From Diatrype stigma (Eukaryota; Ascomycota; Sordariomycetes; Xylariales; Diatrypaceae): a stretch of 64,000 bases of DNA. The position numbers were made by a program, and so were the translations under genes. The DNA lies in assembly GCA_022225965.2 (NCBI GenBank), contig JAKJXP020000006.1, positions 186,001-250,000 of the forward strand. The letters run 5' to 3'. Shown here one piece after another: positions 22,896-32,135 of the stretch. How positions within the stretch are numbered: position 1 is the stretch's first letter; every line of letters starts with the position of its first letter. The notes under the pieces are model-generated. The model was not told the origin of the DNA. It searched no databases and saw nothing but the letters and a program-made list of their open reading frames with translations.

Positions 22896-23358
22896 TCTAA
22901 ACGCTTGCCAGTGCTTGCTGTTCGGGATGCCGTTGCTCCCCGCCCGCTGTGCCCCTCGTTAATCACACATTATGTGCGTACTTACACGGATCCCAGTCCT
23001 GGCAGAAAAACAATCATACGTAAAACCCCTATTGCCCGCCCTACCGCCTCATGGGGCCTCCGGCCCCCTTAGCCCCCTTAGCGGTCATATAGGGCTATCC
23101 TTCGGCACGCACTACCGAAAAATCATGTGCTGTCCTGTCCGATGGTATCTCAAAGAATGGTTGTATTCAAGTTAGCTGGGTAATCACTCCGAAGCTTCTT
23201 CCTTCGCAGACTTGAGATAGGATCAACAAACCTAAACATATTTCTTCCGGAAGAGTAAGACATCAATACATAATTCCGAAAGAGGGGAAACCTGCAAGAG
23301 ATTAGAAAGAAAATAAGAGAAAGAAAGAAAGAAAAGAAAAAAGAAGAAGAGAACATAA

Positions 23359-23379
23359 GAAGAAAAAAACAAAAAGAAA
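23359..23379 (-). terminator. RNA polymerase III terminator of tRNA-Arg
   Basis: Directly after the tRNA 3' end on the minus strand come a T5 run (23375-23371) and a T7 run (23369-23363), the usual oligo-T signal that stops RNA polymerase III. Confidence 0.75.
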
Positions 23380-23482
23380 CACCGACTGCCGGATTCGAAC
23401 CGGCGACCTCTGGCTTTCGATGATTTGGAATGTCGGATGACTCCAATCGGAGGCCAGCGAGCTTCCACTGCTCCAAGCCGGC
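23380..23482 (-). tRNA. tRNA-Arg (anticodon CCG) with intron
   Basis: The minus strand folds as a tRNA. The acceptor is GCCGGCT paired with AGTCGGT. The D arm is GAGC/GCTC with loop AGTGGAA. The anticodon stem is CTGGC/GCCAG. The T arm is GCCGG-TTCGAAT-CCGGC. Between the anticodon stem halves lies a loop with CTCCGA followed by about 31 extra bases, an intron placed just after position 37 as in nuclear tRNAs. After removal the loop reads CTCCGAA, giving anticodon CCG for the arginine codon CGG; A20 in the D loop and C35 fit arginine identity. The first acceptor pair is G-U and another G-U occurs in the stem, which is slightly unusual. Internal A and B boxes are present, and oligo-T follows. 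Confidence 0.85.
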
Positions 23483-23661
23483 AATGTGCCATTCATACCA
23501 GGTTGGGGATGTTTCTCTGTCATGGGATATCTATACAACAAGCAACCGGGGGCTCTCTTGCCCTTTGGGACTCTGAGTGGGTTCTGCGAAAGGTCGGGTG
23601 AAACACAGAACTAATACAAAACCGGCCACTTGATCTCTGACTTGCCGAGTCGAACATGAGA

Positions 23662-23705
23662 GAGTGGTGCAGGAGTGGTGCAGGAGTGGTGCAGGAGTGG
23701 TGCAA
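23662..23705. repeat. Four tandem copies of an 11-bp unit
   Basis: GAGTGGTGCAG is repeated four times head to tail, with only the last copy altered at its final base. It is intergenic. Confidence 0.85.
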
Positions 23706-23999
23706 GAGCGGTGTTGAAGCTACCTAGGTATTGTCCAAGGAAGGGACCTCCAGCCCATGACATGCATACATCACACACATTGCACGTTGACAGGAAGCTA
23801 CACACATTACCTAAGTAATAACCTGGGTGATACCTGCCTACCTAAGCATGAACCCAGTAGAACTAAGCCGGTATCACCTACCTTACACCATGTACTTGAC
23901 CCATAATATTATTGACAAAAAGTTAATACAAAATTCCCATCAGGTACCCCTAAGAGCAAGGCTGTTTATACCTGGCATATTATATAGAACAGCTGCTAT

Positions 24000-24019
24000 C
24001 TACCTACCTAGGTAGGTAG
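24000..24019. repeat. Perfect 20-bp CCTA/TAGG palindrome
   Basis: CTACCTACCTAGGTAGGTAG is its own reverse complement. It consists of two CCTA units facing two TAGG units. Shorter versions lie near 11.05, 23.72, 24.36 and 58.23 kb. Confidence 0.85.
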
Positions 24020-24790
24020 TTAGGGTAACACAGCTGCCCCATGTTTATGACCGTCAGTGATTAGATTGACCCCTGAGTGCTGTATTTGTGTGAATATCAA
24101 GTGGCAGTGGTTGGACAGCCCGGGTAATGAACCAACTTGTCTAACTGCATGCTTTTTTTGATATGACCAGCCAATACATCGATAGAACGTAATTCGTAGG
24201 CCAATTGTTCTTATGTAGGAACGTATGGGTTTATTCAAGAAGGTTAGGTATGCAATGTAGTCATCTGAGCTTCTCAAGGTGAAGATGGCAGCAGCTACTA
24301 GGTAGGATGCTATGGATATTGAATATCAGCTCAGCCAGGTTATCAATGTATAACCTACCTAGGTAGTTAGTTATTGACTTACCCTTTATTGCAATACTCA
24401 TGCAATGTGTGTCCTTTGACATGCGGATCAAACAGCCGCACACTGATCACACTATATCTAGGTAACATTGTCGAGGAAGCCATACAAGGGTACAGCAATG
24501 GGCCAAGTATGTTCCGGATGCCATATTTCGCCCAGTGTGTGGATTGGGTGGTGTTGTAGATCATGCGGAGCACCGTACCAATGGTTAGTTGCTTATTGCA
24601 TACTCTCTGCGTTGCATTCTGCCAAGCTCTCCATAGTCCTGCCTGACCAGTGTTTACTGCATATGCAAAACGACGCGTTTGTCAGATTGTAAAACCTATA
24701 ATATACACTGGCACGGTAAGCAATTGCCATCTTCTCCCACGAATCTTCATCGCACATGCCCCCTCGAGTATATCCAGCTGGTACAGCAAG

Positions 24791-26470
24791 ATGCCGGGTA
24801 GACCCGTGATTCGATGGTCAGTATTGACATTGCTTGCCATCCTCGGCGTGAGCGGACAATCGGCATGTCCCGGCTCTTGCACAGCCCTCGGCGAAATCCC
24901 GCCATTGATCGAGGCAACGCTAGAGGACCTCATGACCGGATTGCAAATGGGATTGTTCACTAGTGTTGACCTCGTCCATGCATACGCGACTCGGATCTAT
25001 GAAGTCAATGAGACTCTGAAAGCAGTCGCCGAGATCAACCCGGATGCAGTAGCAATTGCTGCTGAAGCCGATGCCCAGAGAGTCAGCGCGGAGGTATCGG
25101 GCCCTTTGCATGGGATACCCATTCTCTTGAAGAATAACATTGCAACGAAGGACGCGATGTCAAATACAGCCGGGTCCTACGCCCTACTTGGGGCTACCGT
25201 GCCGGAGGACAGCACGTTGGCTTCCAAGCTTCGCAAGGCCGGCGCAATACTCCTGGGAAAGACGAACCTCTCCCAGTGGGCCAACTTCCGCAGTTCCAAC
25301 AGCAGCAACGGATGGTCAGCCTTAGGAGGCCAGACGGAGGGCGCATACTACCCGGGCCAGGACCCATCGGGTTCGTCCTCCGGAAGCGGTGTATCCTCCT
25401 CTCTCGGGCTTGCACTTGCCGCGCTAGGCTCGGAAACGGATGGTTCTATTGTATCGCCTTCGAACGCTAACAACTTGGTTGGGATCAAGCCTACCGTTGG
25501 GCTGACATCTAGGCATCTTGTCATCCCGATCTCTGAGCGTCAGGATACAGTCGGACCGATGGCGAGGACCGTCAAGGATGCAGCCTATGTCCTTGCTGCT
25601 ATTGCTGGTGCTGACTCAAAAGACAACTATACCTCCGCTATCCCGTTCGAGGAAATTCCCGATTATGTATGCGCTTGCACAGAATCTGCCCTCGACGGAA
25701 AGCGAATTGGGATACCTAGAAACCTCATTGATGTAGACGAATCTAATGAAGCATATAAGCCGATCATTGAGGCGTTCAATGCCTCCCTCGATATTCTGCG
25801 CGAAGCAGGCGCGACGATCATCGACGACATCCACCTTGAGGGCTACGACACTCTAGCTACGACCGATTTCGAAACCGTGGTGCTCGACGTGGATTTCGTG
25901 GCGAACCTGAGAGGCTACTACTCTGGATTGGCGTCCAATCCCCGCAATATCACAAGCCTGCAAGAGACGCTGGACTTCACCCAGACTTTCCCCTTGGAGG
26001 AGTTCCCATCGCGTGACACGGCAGTATGGGAGCTTGCACTGAGCCGCAGATTCGGACAGGAGAGCCCCGAGTTCTGGTCGAACTACACGGCAAATCAGTA
26101 TTACGGCGGGTTGCTAGGCGTGACTGGCGCCATCAAGAACTTGTCGCTAGATGCCTTGGTGCTGCCCACGGTTTTCTCTGCACATCTCCCCGCGATCATT
26201 GGGTCTCCCATCATCACTATCCCCATGGGAGCTTATCCAGAGAACACACCAGTCGTACAAAACCAGCGAGGCAACCTAAACGCCACGGCGCCCAATATTC
26301 CCTTCGGGTTTGCGTTCCTGGGTGAGCACTTCAGCGAAGAGAAACTGATCGGAATGGCGTATGCTTTGGAGCAGAGGACTTTGGTGCGCAATACAATCAA
26401 ACCTTACCTCGAGCCGAAAACCGAGGTAGAACATGTAGTGAAAAGGAGGTTGACGAACGAGGTCTCGTGA
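24791..26470 (+). CDS. Secreted amidase, amidase-signature family
   Basis: This is a single-exon gene for a 559-residue amidase-signature (AS) hydrolase, which cleaves carboxamide C-N bonds. The start at 24791 gives MPGRPVIRWSVLTLLAILGV, a signal peptide running to about residue 25, so export is likely. The Ser-cisSer-Lys triad is visible: Lys114 in ILLKNN, the cis-serine in the glycine/serine loop (Ser195 of GSSSGSG), and the nucleophile Ser219 in SETDGSIVSPS. DTVGPMARTVKDAAYVL (about residues 250-266) is the usual block after the signature. Several N-glycosylation sequons fit a secreted protein. Length matches fungal secreted homologues. The natural substrate, for example plant or microbial amides, cannot be told from sequence. 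It lies upstream of Yae1 on the same strand with 0.5 kb between. Confidence 0.92.
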   Translation: MPGRPVIRWSVLTLLAILGVSGQSACPGSCTALGEIPPLIEATLEDLMTGLQMGLFTSVDLVHAYATRIYEVNETLKAVAEINPDAVAIAAEADAQRVSAEVSGPLHGIPILLKNNIATKDAMSNTAGSYALLGATVPEDSTLASKLRKAGAILLGKTNLSQWANFRSSNSSNGWSALGGQTEGAYYPGQDPSGSSSGSGVSSSLGLALAALGSETDGSIVSPSNANNLVGIKPTVGLTSRHLVIPISERQDTVGPMARTVKDAAYVLAAIAGADSKDNYTSAIPFEEIPDYVCACTESALDGKRIGIPRNLIDVDESNEAYKPIIEAFNASLDILREAGATIIDDIHLEGYDTLATTDFETVVLDVDFVANLRGYYSGLASNPRNITSLQETLDFTQTFPLEEFPSRDTAVWELALSRRFGQESPEFWSNYTANQYYGGLLGVTGAIKNLSLDALVLPTVFSAHLPAIIGSPIITIPMGAYPENTPVVQNQRGNLNATAPNIPFGFAFLGEHFSEEKLIGMAYALEQRTLVRNTIKPYLEPKTEVEHVVKRRLTNEVS

Positions 26471-27001
26471 AGGTACGCAACTGGGGCTTACCGACTCCCT
26501 TCCGTCAAACTGGGCCGTGCCATTGTTAGGGGTCGTTTCGATAGTTTGAATTAGTTATGGTAACCCGGCAGGCAGCCTGCGTAGGTAATATTGCTGGAAT
26601 GCGACCTATGCCTTGTTTTTGAGTAAGCGCGCTTCGAACTGATGTATACTCCGATGTCCTATGTATGTGCACATTGAAGTAGACTGCCTACATTGTAGTG
26701 GTTGATAGAGCGGCCCTCAATAGCAAATTATAGGAGTAGTTGTAACTTGTCTGTCGGCATCCTCGGGATACATGAGTTGATTTGATGGAGCAGCTGGACA
26801 GTGTGTATACTGTACGATGGGTGGTTCTGGTGAGTCACACACTGTACATCAATCAGAGCCCCAGAAATTCCAAATTTCAAGAGGTCGACGCCGTTATCCG
26901 AGATTCGATTTGTGCAGTACCTACTTCATCCATAGATATCTACAACCTGAAAATCTCACCAACAATCTGAAAGACCATCTCACATCTCTCACCCTCCAGC
27001 A
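26471..27001. other. Intergenic, Yae1 promoter region
   Basis: This lies between two genes on the same strand. It is AT-rich with no open frame of interest. It contains the 3' end of the amidase transcript and the upstream region of the Yae1 gene. Confidence 0.5.
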
Positions 27002-27739
27002 ATGCATCTTCCACCGCCCGAACCACGGGCCGACGAATTCTACGTGCAAATGGGGTCGCCCGCGGCACAGGACCTTGCCCCCAGCTACCAGGATCCGTTC
27101 GATGACGTCTTCGGATCGGATTCTGAAGCGCCGTTCGGCGCAGGGTCACATGAACATTCGAATGCCAACGACACGCTCCCGCCAGATATCAGGAGATTGC
27201 AAGTCACGCATAGCACCGAGGGCTACCGAGAGGGCATCACGGTCGGCAAGGCGCAGAGTATTCAGGCTGGGTTCGACGAGGGGTACAACCTTGGCGCCAA
27301 TGTTGGACTAAAGGCCGGCCAACTCCTAGGGCTTCTAGAAGGCATCGCTGCCGCGCTGGGGCACGCGCTGGCGCAGCGCAGCAGCAGCAGCCCCCATCGT
27401 GACCATACCGCATCCGCCACCCATGCAAGCCAGTTGCTTACAACCGCTCGACACGAGCTCAGGACAGAGAGCATCTTCGATGAAGCATATTGGGCTCCCG
27501 ACGGCAGCTGGAAGTATGATGTGAAGGGTGCAAGTAATGATGGCGAAATCTTGTTTGAAGACGTCGCCAACGCGCACCCTCTCATCTCGAAATGGACACA
27601 GATTGTGAATGAAGAAGTACGGAAATGGAGTCTAAACCTTGACCTTCCCGCCCTTAGGAGCAAGGAGCCATCAAATGAGGAGGTCGCGCCCAAGACAGTC
27701 AAGCTTGAACAGCAATCACGACAGGTAATGGAATGGTAG
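27002..27739 (+). CDS. YAE1: Yae1-family protein (cytosolic Fe-S cluster targeting)
   Basis: In yeast, Yae1 works with Lto1 as an adaptor that brings the cytosolic iron-sulphur targeting complex to the ABC protein Rli1, which is needed for ribosome recycling. This 245-residue single-exon product carries the family signature near residues 71-112. It is a series of glycines spaced by three residues: GYREGITVGKAQ, then GFDEGYNLGANVG, then LKAGQLLGLLEG. Such deca-GX3 repeats define the Yae1/Lto1 N-terminal domain. The remainder is helical and acidic, with a C-terminal WSLNL segment. Length fits Yae1 better than the smaller Lto1. It is probably cytosolic, with no signal or membrane segment. Ser-rich residues 130-140 form a small low-complexity insertion. 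The next gene downstream is a two-RRM protein on the same strand. Confidence 0.82.
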   Translation: MHLPPPEPRADEFYVQMGSPAAQDLAPSYQDPFDDVFGSDSEAPFGAGSHEHSNANDTLPPDIRRLQVTHSTEGYREGITVGKAQSIQAGFDEGYNLGANVGLKAGQLLGLLEGIAAALGHALAQRSSSSPHRDHTASATHASQLLTTARHELRTESIFDEAYWAPDGSWKYDVKGASNDGEILFEDVANAHPLISKWTQIVNEEVRKWSLNLDLPALRSKEPSNEEVAPKTVKLEQQSRQVMEW

Positions 27740-28369
27740 TTGCCTGGCGCCTGCCGTGGATTTGCACCGTACCTGCACCACGATACGCACCACGATACGC
27801 AACGAACTACAATGAAGTAGGTACCTGCCTACCTACACTACATGACTGGATACTAAGTCTTTACCATCGCAAAGCCCCTCGACTTCTGTGCACTTGACTT
27901 CGCTACATACGCCGCTATGCGGAACTGTAGCCTGTCTATCATCAAAGCGCCGATCAGTCTGTGATCCGCGTTTAAGGGGAATACGACTATGAGCAACTCA
28001 TGGCCAGCGAGCGGCCTTCTCGACTTCGTATTGAGACTTTGGGACGGGGAAAGGTTGGGGCTGTCAGAAGAACGCACCAATGACTACGAGTCGCAATGAC
28101 TTAAGACAGATGACTAACGTTAACTAGCCTGTACTCGGCACACTGCATTTCATAGCAAAAATACATGAGAGTCGGGAAATTGTGGGACACGACTTTCACC
28201 GCTAAAAACGGCAAACAACCCCAACTTGAGCAGAGGCAGGAAGGAGCTAGGCTTCTTATCTAATCCTTAGCACCCCCCAAGCAAAAAGAAGAAGGAAAAA
28301 AATCCAGCCGAAAATTTCTGAAAACTTCCAGGCTCTTACCACGACACTACAAAAGAACCTACCGGAATC
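27740..28369. other. Intergenic between Yae1 and the RRM gene
   Basis: Two copies of a 12-base segment (CACCACGATACG) lie at about 27777-27800, followed by CCTACCTA units. The right part is the promoter and leader of the RRM gene, with an A-rich stretch at 28275-28310. I see no gene. Confidence 0.5.
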
Positions 28370-29394
28370 ATGTCGGACCCAAGCGTTTGGCAGACATCGA
28401 ACAACTGGCGCCGAGGTCCGTCAAATGACGCACCGGCACGACCAGCTCCCGTAGGGCGGCCTTCGGGATCGTGGCGGGGCAGCAATGGGGAAGGCAAGCC
28501 TGCACAGCGGCAACCTAACAAGCGCTGGGCAGAGCGTCCCCGGCAAGAGGACCTCAATGTCCATAGACCTGAGCGCCAGAAGGATGAGCCAGAAACAGAA
28601 CAGGCTATCGCGGAGGGCCGCCGGATATACGTGGGAAACCTTCTTTACCGAGCTACCCCAGAGGATATTGAGCAGCTTCTGGCAGACAATGAACTAGGTC
28701 CCTGCGAAAAGATCCACATGTCCGTCGACTCATTCAATGGCAGAAATCCAGGATACTGCTTTATCGAGTTTGTGGACCGAGAGACGGCTGAAAGTGCGAT
28801 GACAGCACTAGAGGGCAAATTGCTTTTCGACAGGCCGGTAAAGTCTCGCCCCTGCCAACCAAAGGGTGAACGCCGCCGCGACGGACGAGAGCCCCAACAA
28901 TCTAAGGACTACGGCGCCAACCGCTGGGGAGATTGGGGCCGCAAAGGAGATGCGGATGCGGGTGGCCAAGGAGATCGAGTGGACACCACTGTGCAGGACC
29001 GCATTGTGAAGGAAGGTAGACAGCTTTACGTGGGTGGCTTGCCCAGAATGCTTGATCAGGCCATGAACGACGAAGAAATGAGAGAAATATTCAAAGATTT
29101 CGAGGTGTAAGCGGTCCCTTGATATCCCCACAAGCTTTCCAGGTGAAAAGTTCTAATTCCTTTTGGTCTAGCGAGAGCGTTAGCAAGCGCGTGAGCCCCG
29201 ACGAGCGGAAGCGCACCTTGCCCGGGAGACACAACTTCTGTTTTGTCAATTTCTCCACCGCTGAGCAAGCAGCGCTTGCACTTGAACAAGTGAACGGGGC
29301 GGATTACCGCGGAGATCAGTTGAGAGTGTCATACGCAAAAGGCAGCTTTCAAGCAAGAGAGCAGCAGAGATTGAAGAACCAGACACCTGCCTAA
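28370..29394 (+). CDS. Two-RRM RNA-binding protein (two exons)
   Basis: The spliced product has 319 residues: exon 1 is 28370-29106, exon 2 is 29172-29394, with a 65-nt intron (GTAAGC donor, TCTAG acceptor, phase 2). RRM1 spans about residues 84-160 with RNP2 IYVGNL and RNP1 NPGYCFIEF. RRM2 spans about 219-305 with RNP2 LYVGGL and RNP1 HNFCFVNF. The intron falls inside RRM2 between its first helix and third strand, and joining gives FKDFEVESVSKRVSP in frame. The N-terminal 80 residues are Arg/Pro/Gly-rich and disordered, and an Arg/Gly-rich linker separates the domains. It is expected to bind single-stranded RNA, in nucleus or cytoplasm. I cannot assign a specific orthologue. Conserved aromatic RNP residues are intact in both domains. 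Confidence 0.88.
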
Positions 29395-29983
29395 CTTCTC
29401 AAAGCTCATACCATGCCGATGGGCAATCGTCAAATAGTAACAAGCTAGCGGCAGGTTCTCACATGGAGACGCAGGTCTCAACTTAGCAAAGCCAACCCCA
29501 GTTCTTTGTAGAGCGTTGGCACATGTTTTCCTCAGTGGTTTTCGCAGATACTCCATATAGCTTGATGCTCATATATCACGACCAAGATACCTGTCTTAAC
29601 GTTAATTATGGCTATGAGGAAGGGCTTGACATGGGGCCACATATATAGATGACTAACGCAGCTAGCTGACTACCGGATTCAAAAAGGAGGAGAATAATAC
29701 ACACAATGTGGTGATGGTCAGCTAGCCAGCCTGCTATTCCTAGTATGCCCCATCCCCATTGTGATAGATATATACGATTCATGGTAGAGACTGAGAATGG
29801 CCTAGGGTCCAGGACAGCACGCTACAAACACCAAGTTCTGGACCAAACCAAGCCAAAGTGATTTCTAGCCGATAAGAATGAGTACTTGACTCGAAGGAGT
29901 TGATACAAGGCTGGCCGAGGCCAACGTCCGTGCTCCCCCGCCACCTCTCCAGTCCGATGATGAGATTTTTAAAGGCCTACTAT
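29395..29983. other. Intergenic between convergent genes
   Basis: The RRM gene (+) and the five-exon secreted protein gene (-) end toward each other here. The stretch is AT-rich and presumably holds both polyadenylation regions. I see no coding sequence. Confidence 0.5.
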
Positions 29984-32135
29984 CTAGTTGACGACCGTTT
30001 GGTTTGTCGAAGCATCTGCCTCGATGCGTGCCTTGGCTAGCCAGCGCCCGCTCGAAACACTGCGCTTCTGGGGGGCAGCGACAGCGACAACGGTAGCCGA
30101 GCCATCCGCCGTCGCGCTCGTGGGATCGACTTCTACCACAGCGGAAGCCGAGTTCGAGCTCGGGGTCGTGTCAGCCAGCGCCGCCGTGGTCGTGGTCGTG
30201 GTCGTGGTCGTTGGCGTCGTCGAGTTCAGGGGCAGGGTGCCGTTCAGGAGTGTAGCTACATTAATATGTACCAGTTAGGACGTAGACATTATTTTCGTTA
30301 TCGCGCGTGCACGTGCGCGCCGAACGTTTGAATAGCCCAACAAAGCCAATCGATCACCAGCCATCCAGCGAGGGAGGGATTAGGATAGCTAGCTTACCCG
30401 ACGGGACCCAGTTGGTATCGACCTCGCCGCCCCGGAAGGTGGCCCCGCTGCAATCGGGCGGATCGATGAGGACGCCCGACTGCGGGAACGGGTCGAGCGC
30501 GCCCCAGAGGTTGCCGGCGGCGTCGACGCCCACGCCCTGCGTCAGCCACGGCATCTGCGAGAAGTCGTACGGCGGCGGCGGCGTCCCCGGGATGGCCTGC
30601 TCCGCCGGCACCCACACGTTGACCGGCTGCACGTACGTCCCCGCCAGGAGGTTGTTCTTGGTCGTGCGCGTCTTCGGGACGCCGTCGATCTCGGTCACGA
30701 CGCGGTACTCCCGCGCGTAGCCGCTCAGCAGGTCGGCCCGGTACTCGAACTTGTTCTGCTCGTTGGCGCCGCCGCGCAGCCCGATCGCCGCCAGGATGCG
30801 GTCCGTGACGGCGCCCGTGCACGGGTCGTAGTCCATCGCGTAGAGGGCCGCCGTCGCGCGGCTGTTGGATACGAATCCGATGAACTGCAAGTAGGTTTAG
30901 TCAGTAATGGGATTATCACCAATTTCGTCAGCGGGTCGAAGCCGCTGTGACAAGCTCTACAACACGACGAAGAGTGCGTGCGTGCATGTGTATGAATACG
31001 TACCCGTGACTCGGCTAGCTCAGTATTCGGGTTGAAGCTCGAAATGCCCAGGAGACCGAGCTCCATGCGGACGTAGACCATGTCTCCGAGCGTCAGGATC
31101 TGCACGTTCTCCGCGATGATGCTGAAGCAGATCATCTCGTTCCCCCGGCGGATACCCTGGAAGGTCACGAAGTCGCCCGGAAGGAACGGGGCCATGCTCA
31201 GGGGATCGGGGGCCGTGCTAAACATGTGTGTGAGCCCAGCATTCGCAGCAGCCCAAGTAACTAGGGGGTGGATGTTGAGGGGGACTCACAAAGCGCCCGA
31301 GCCCTGGAACGGACGGTTGGAAGCCGGGCACGCGGGGTCCGACGAGTTGCGCGGGATGCACATGGGGAAGCCGGAGAAGGAGCTGATGCTCGGGCTCTCG
31401 TCGTCGGCGGTGAAGAAGGGGGCCTCGGCGAACCCGACGGAGAACACCGCGTTGGGGTCGCTGATGCGGAGCGTCGGCCCCGCGGCGATCTTCATGGTCC
31501 CGCCCTCGTGGTCGATCGACTCGATGAAGCCGCTGCTCATGCCTTCGAAGAACTCGTAGGCGACGATCTGGGCGGCGATGGGTTCCCCGTTGACGAAGTT
31601 GCCGATCGCCTAGAGGGAGTACGCTGTTAGGTTAGGTAGACAACTGAACGGCGTATTTCACACGGCATGGTTCTGACTTTGACTGGCAATTGGGTGGACG
31701 CACTGGGATAGGGGGGCCAGTCTTCAGGGGTAGTGCTTGGCACTGGGTGGTTCTCTAGGCGGACTTTTGCCCGCTCAAACGGAGATGCTTGAGGGCCATG
31801 GAGAGCAAGGCGGTCGATGCCCGCACTCCAAGCTCTGGGATGGAAGCCGCACGACTCACTTCGATTTCGTATCCGATCATAGCCTCCTTATCCTCGACAA
31901 AATCTTTCCAAGGCACCCAGGCTGCCGGGAACTGCACGAGCACGTTGATGGGCACCGTGATGGTAAAGCCATTCAATGAGATCGTTCCCCCGGTATTGTA
32001 CGAGTCATCAGTGGCGGTAGCGTCTTCGAGACCACCTTGAACGAACAAAGGAGCATCCTGTGCCATGACTATGAATGGTAAGCCAAGCAGCCGAAGACCC
32101 AGCGTGACTGTGGTCAGCAATGAGAAAAAAGTCAT
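29984..32135 (-). CDS. Conserved fungal secreted protein with Thr-rich linker (five exons)
   Basis: I recognise this as a conserved but uncharacterised secreted protein of filamentous ascomycetes; no enzyme function is known to me. Exons are 32135-31860, 31609-31290, 31217-31004, 30884-30398 and 30255-29984. All junctions keep frame and give 522 residues. The N-terminus (LLTTVTLGLRLLGLPFIVMA) is a signal peptide ending before QDAPLF. The body contains DDSYNTGGTISLNGFTITVP, PSISSFSGFPMCIPRNSSDP, MAPFLPGDFVTFQGIRRGNE and MELGLLGISSFNPNTELAES, blocks that read as a beta-rich domain. Exon 5 begins with NGT/NST glycosylation sites, then a nine-threonine run encoded by tandem Thr codons, then a Ser/Ala/Val-rich tail. 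There is no hydrophobic GPI end. A wall-associated or extracellular protein is the best guess. Confidence 0.85.

Larger units (their letters stand above)
22616..23379. other. Intergenic with repeat-like segments
   Basis: This lies between the dead dehydrogenase and the tRNA gene. It holds an imperfect tandem duplication (listed separately) and a block near 23040-23085 made of GGGGCC, CCGGCCCC and repeated CCCCTTAG units, which looks like the edge of a repeat element. No open frame is convincing. Confidence 0.45.
23483..24790. other. Intergenic between tRNA-Arg and amidase
   Basis: No gene is supportable. The stretch contains an 11-bp tandem repeat and three CCTA/TAGG palindromes (near 23720, 24000 and 24356). 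The right end must hold the amidase promoter. The open frame of the amidase extends upstream to 24650, but the downstream ATG at 24791 is preferred because it opens directly into a signal peptide. Confidence 0.5.
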
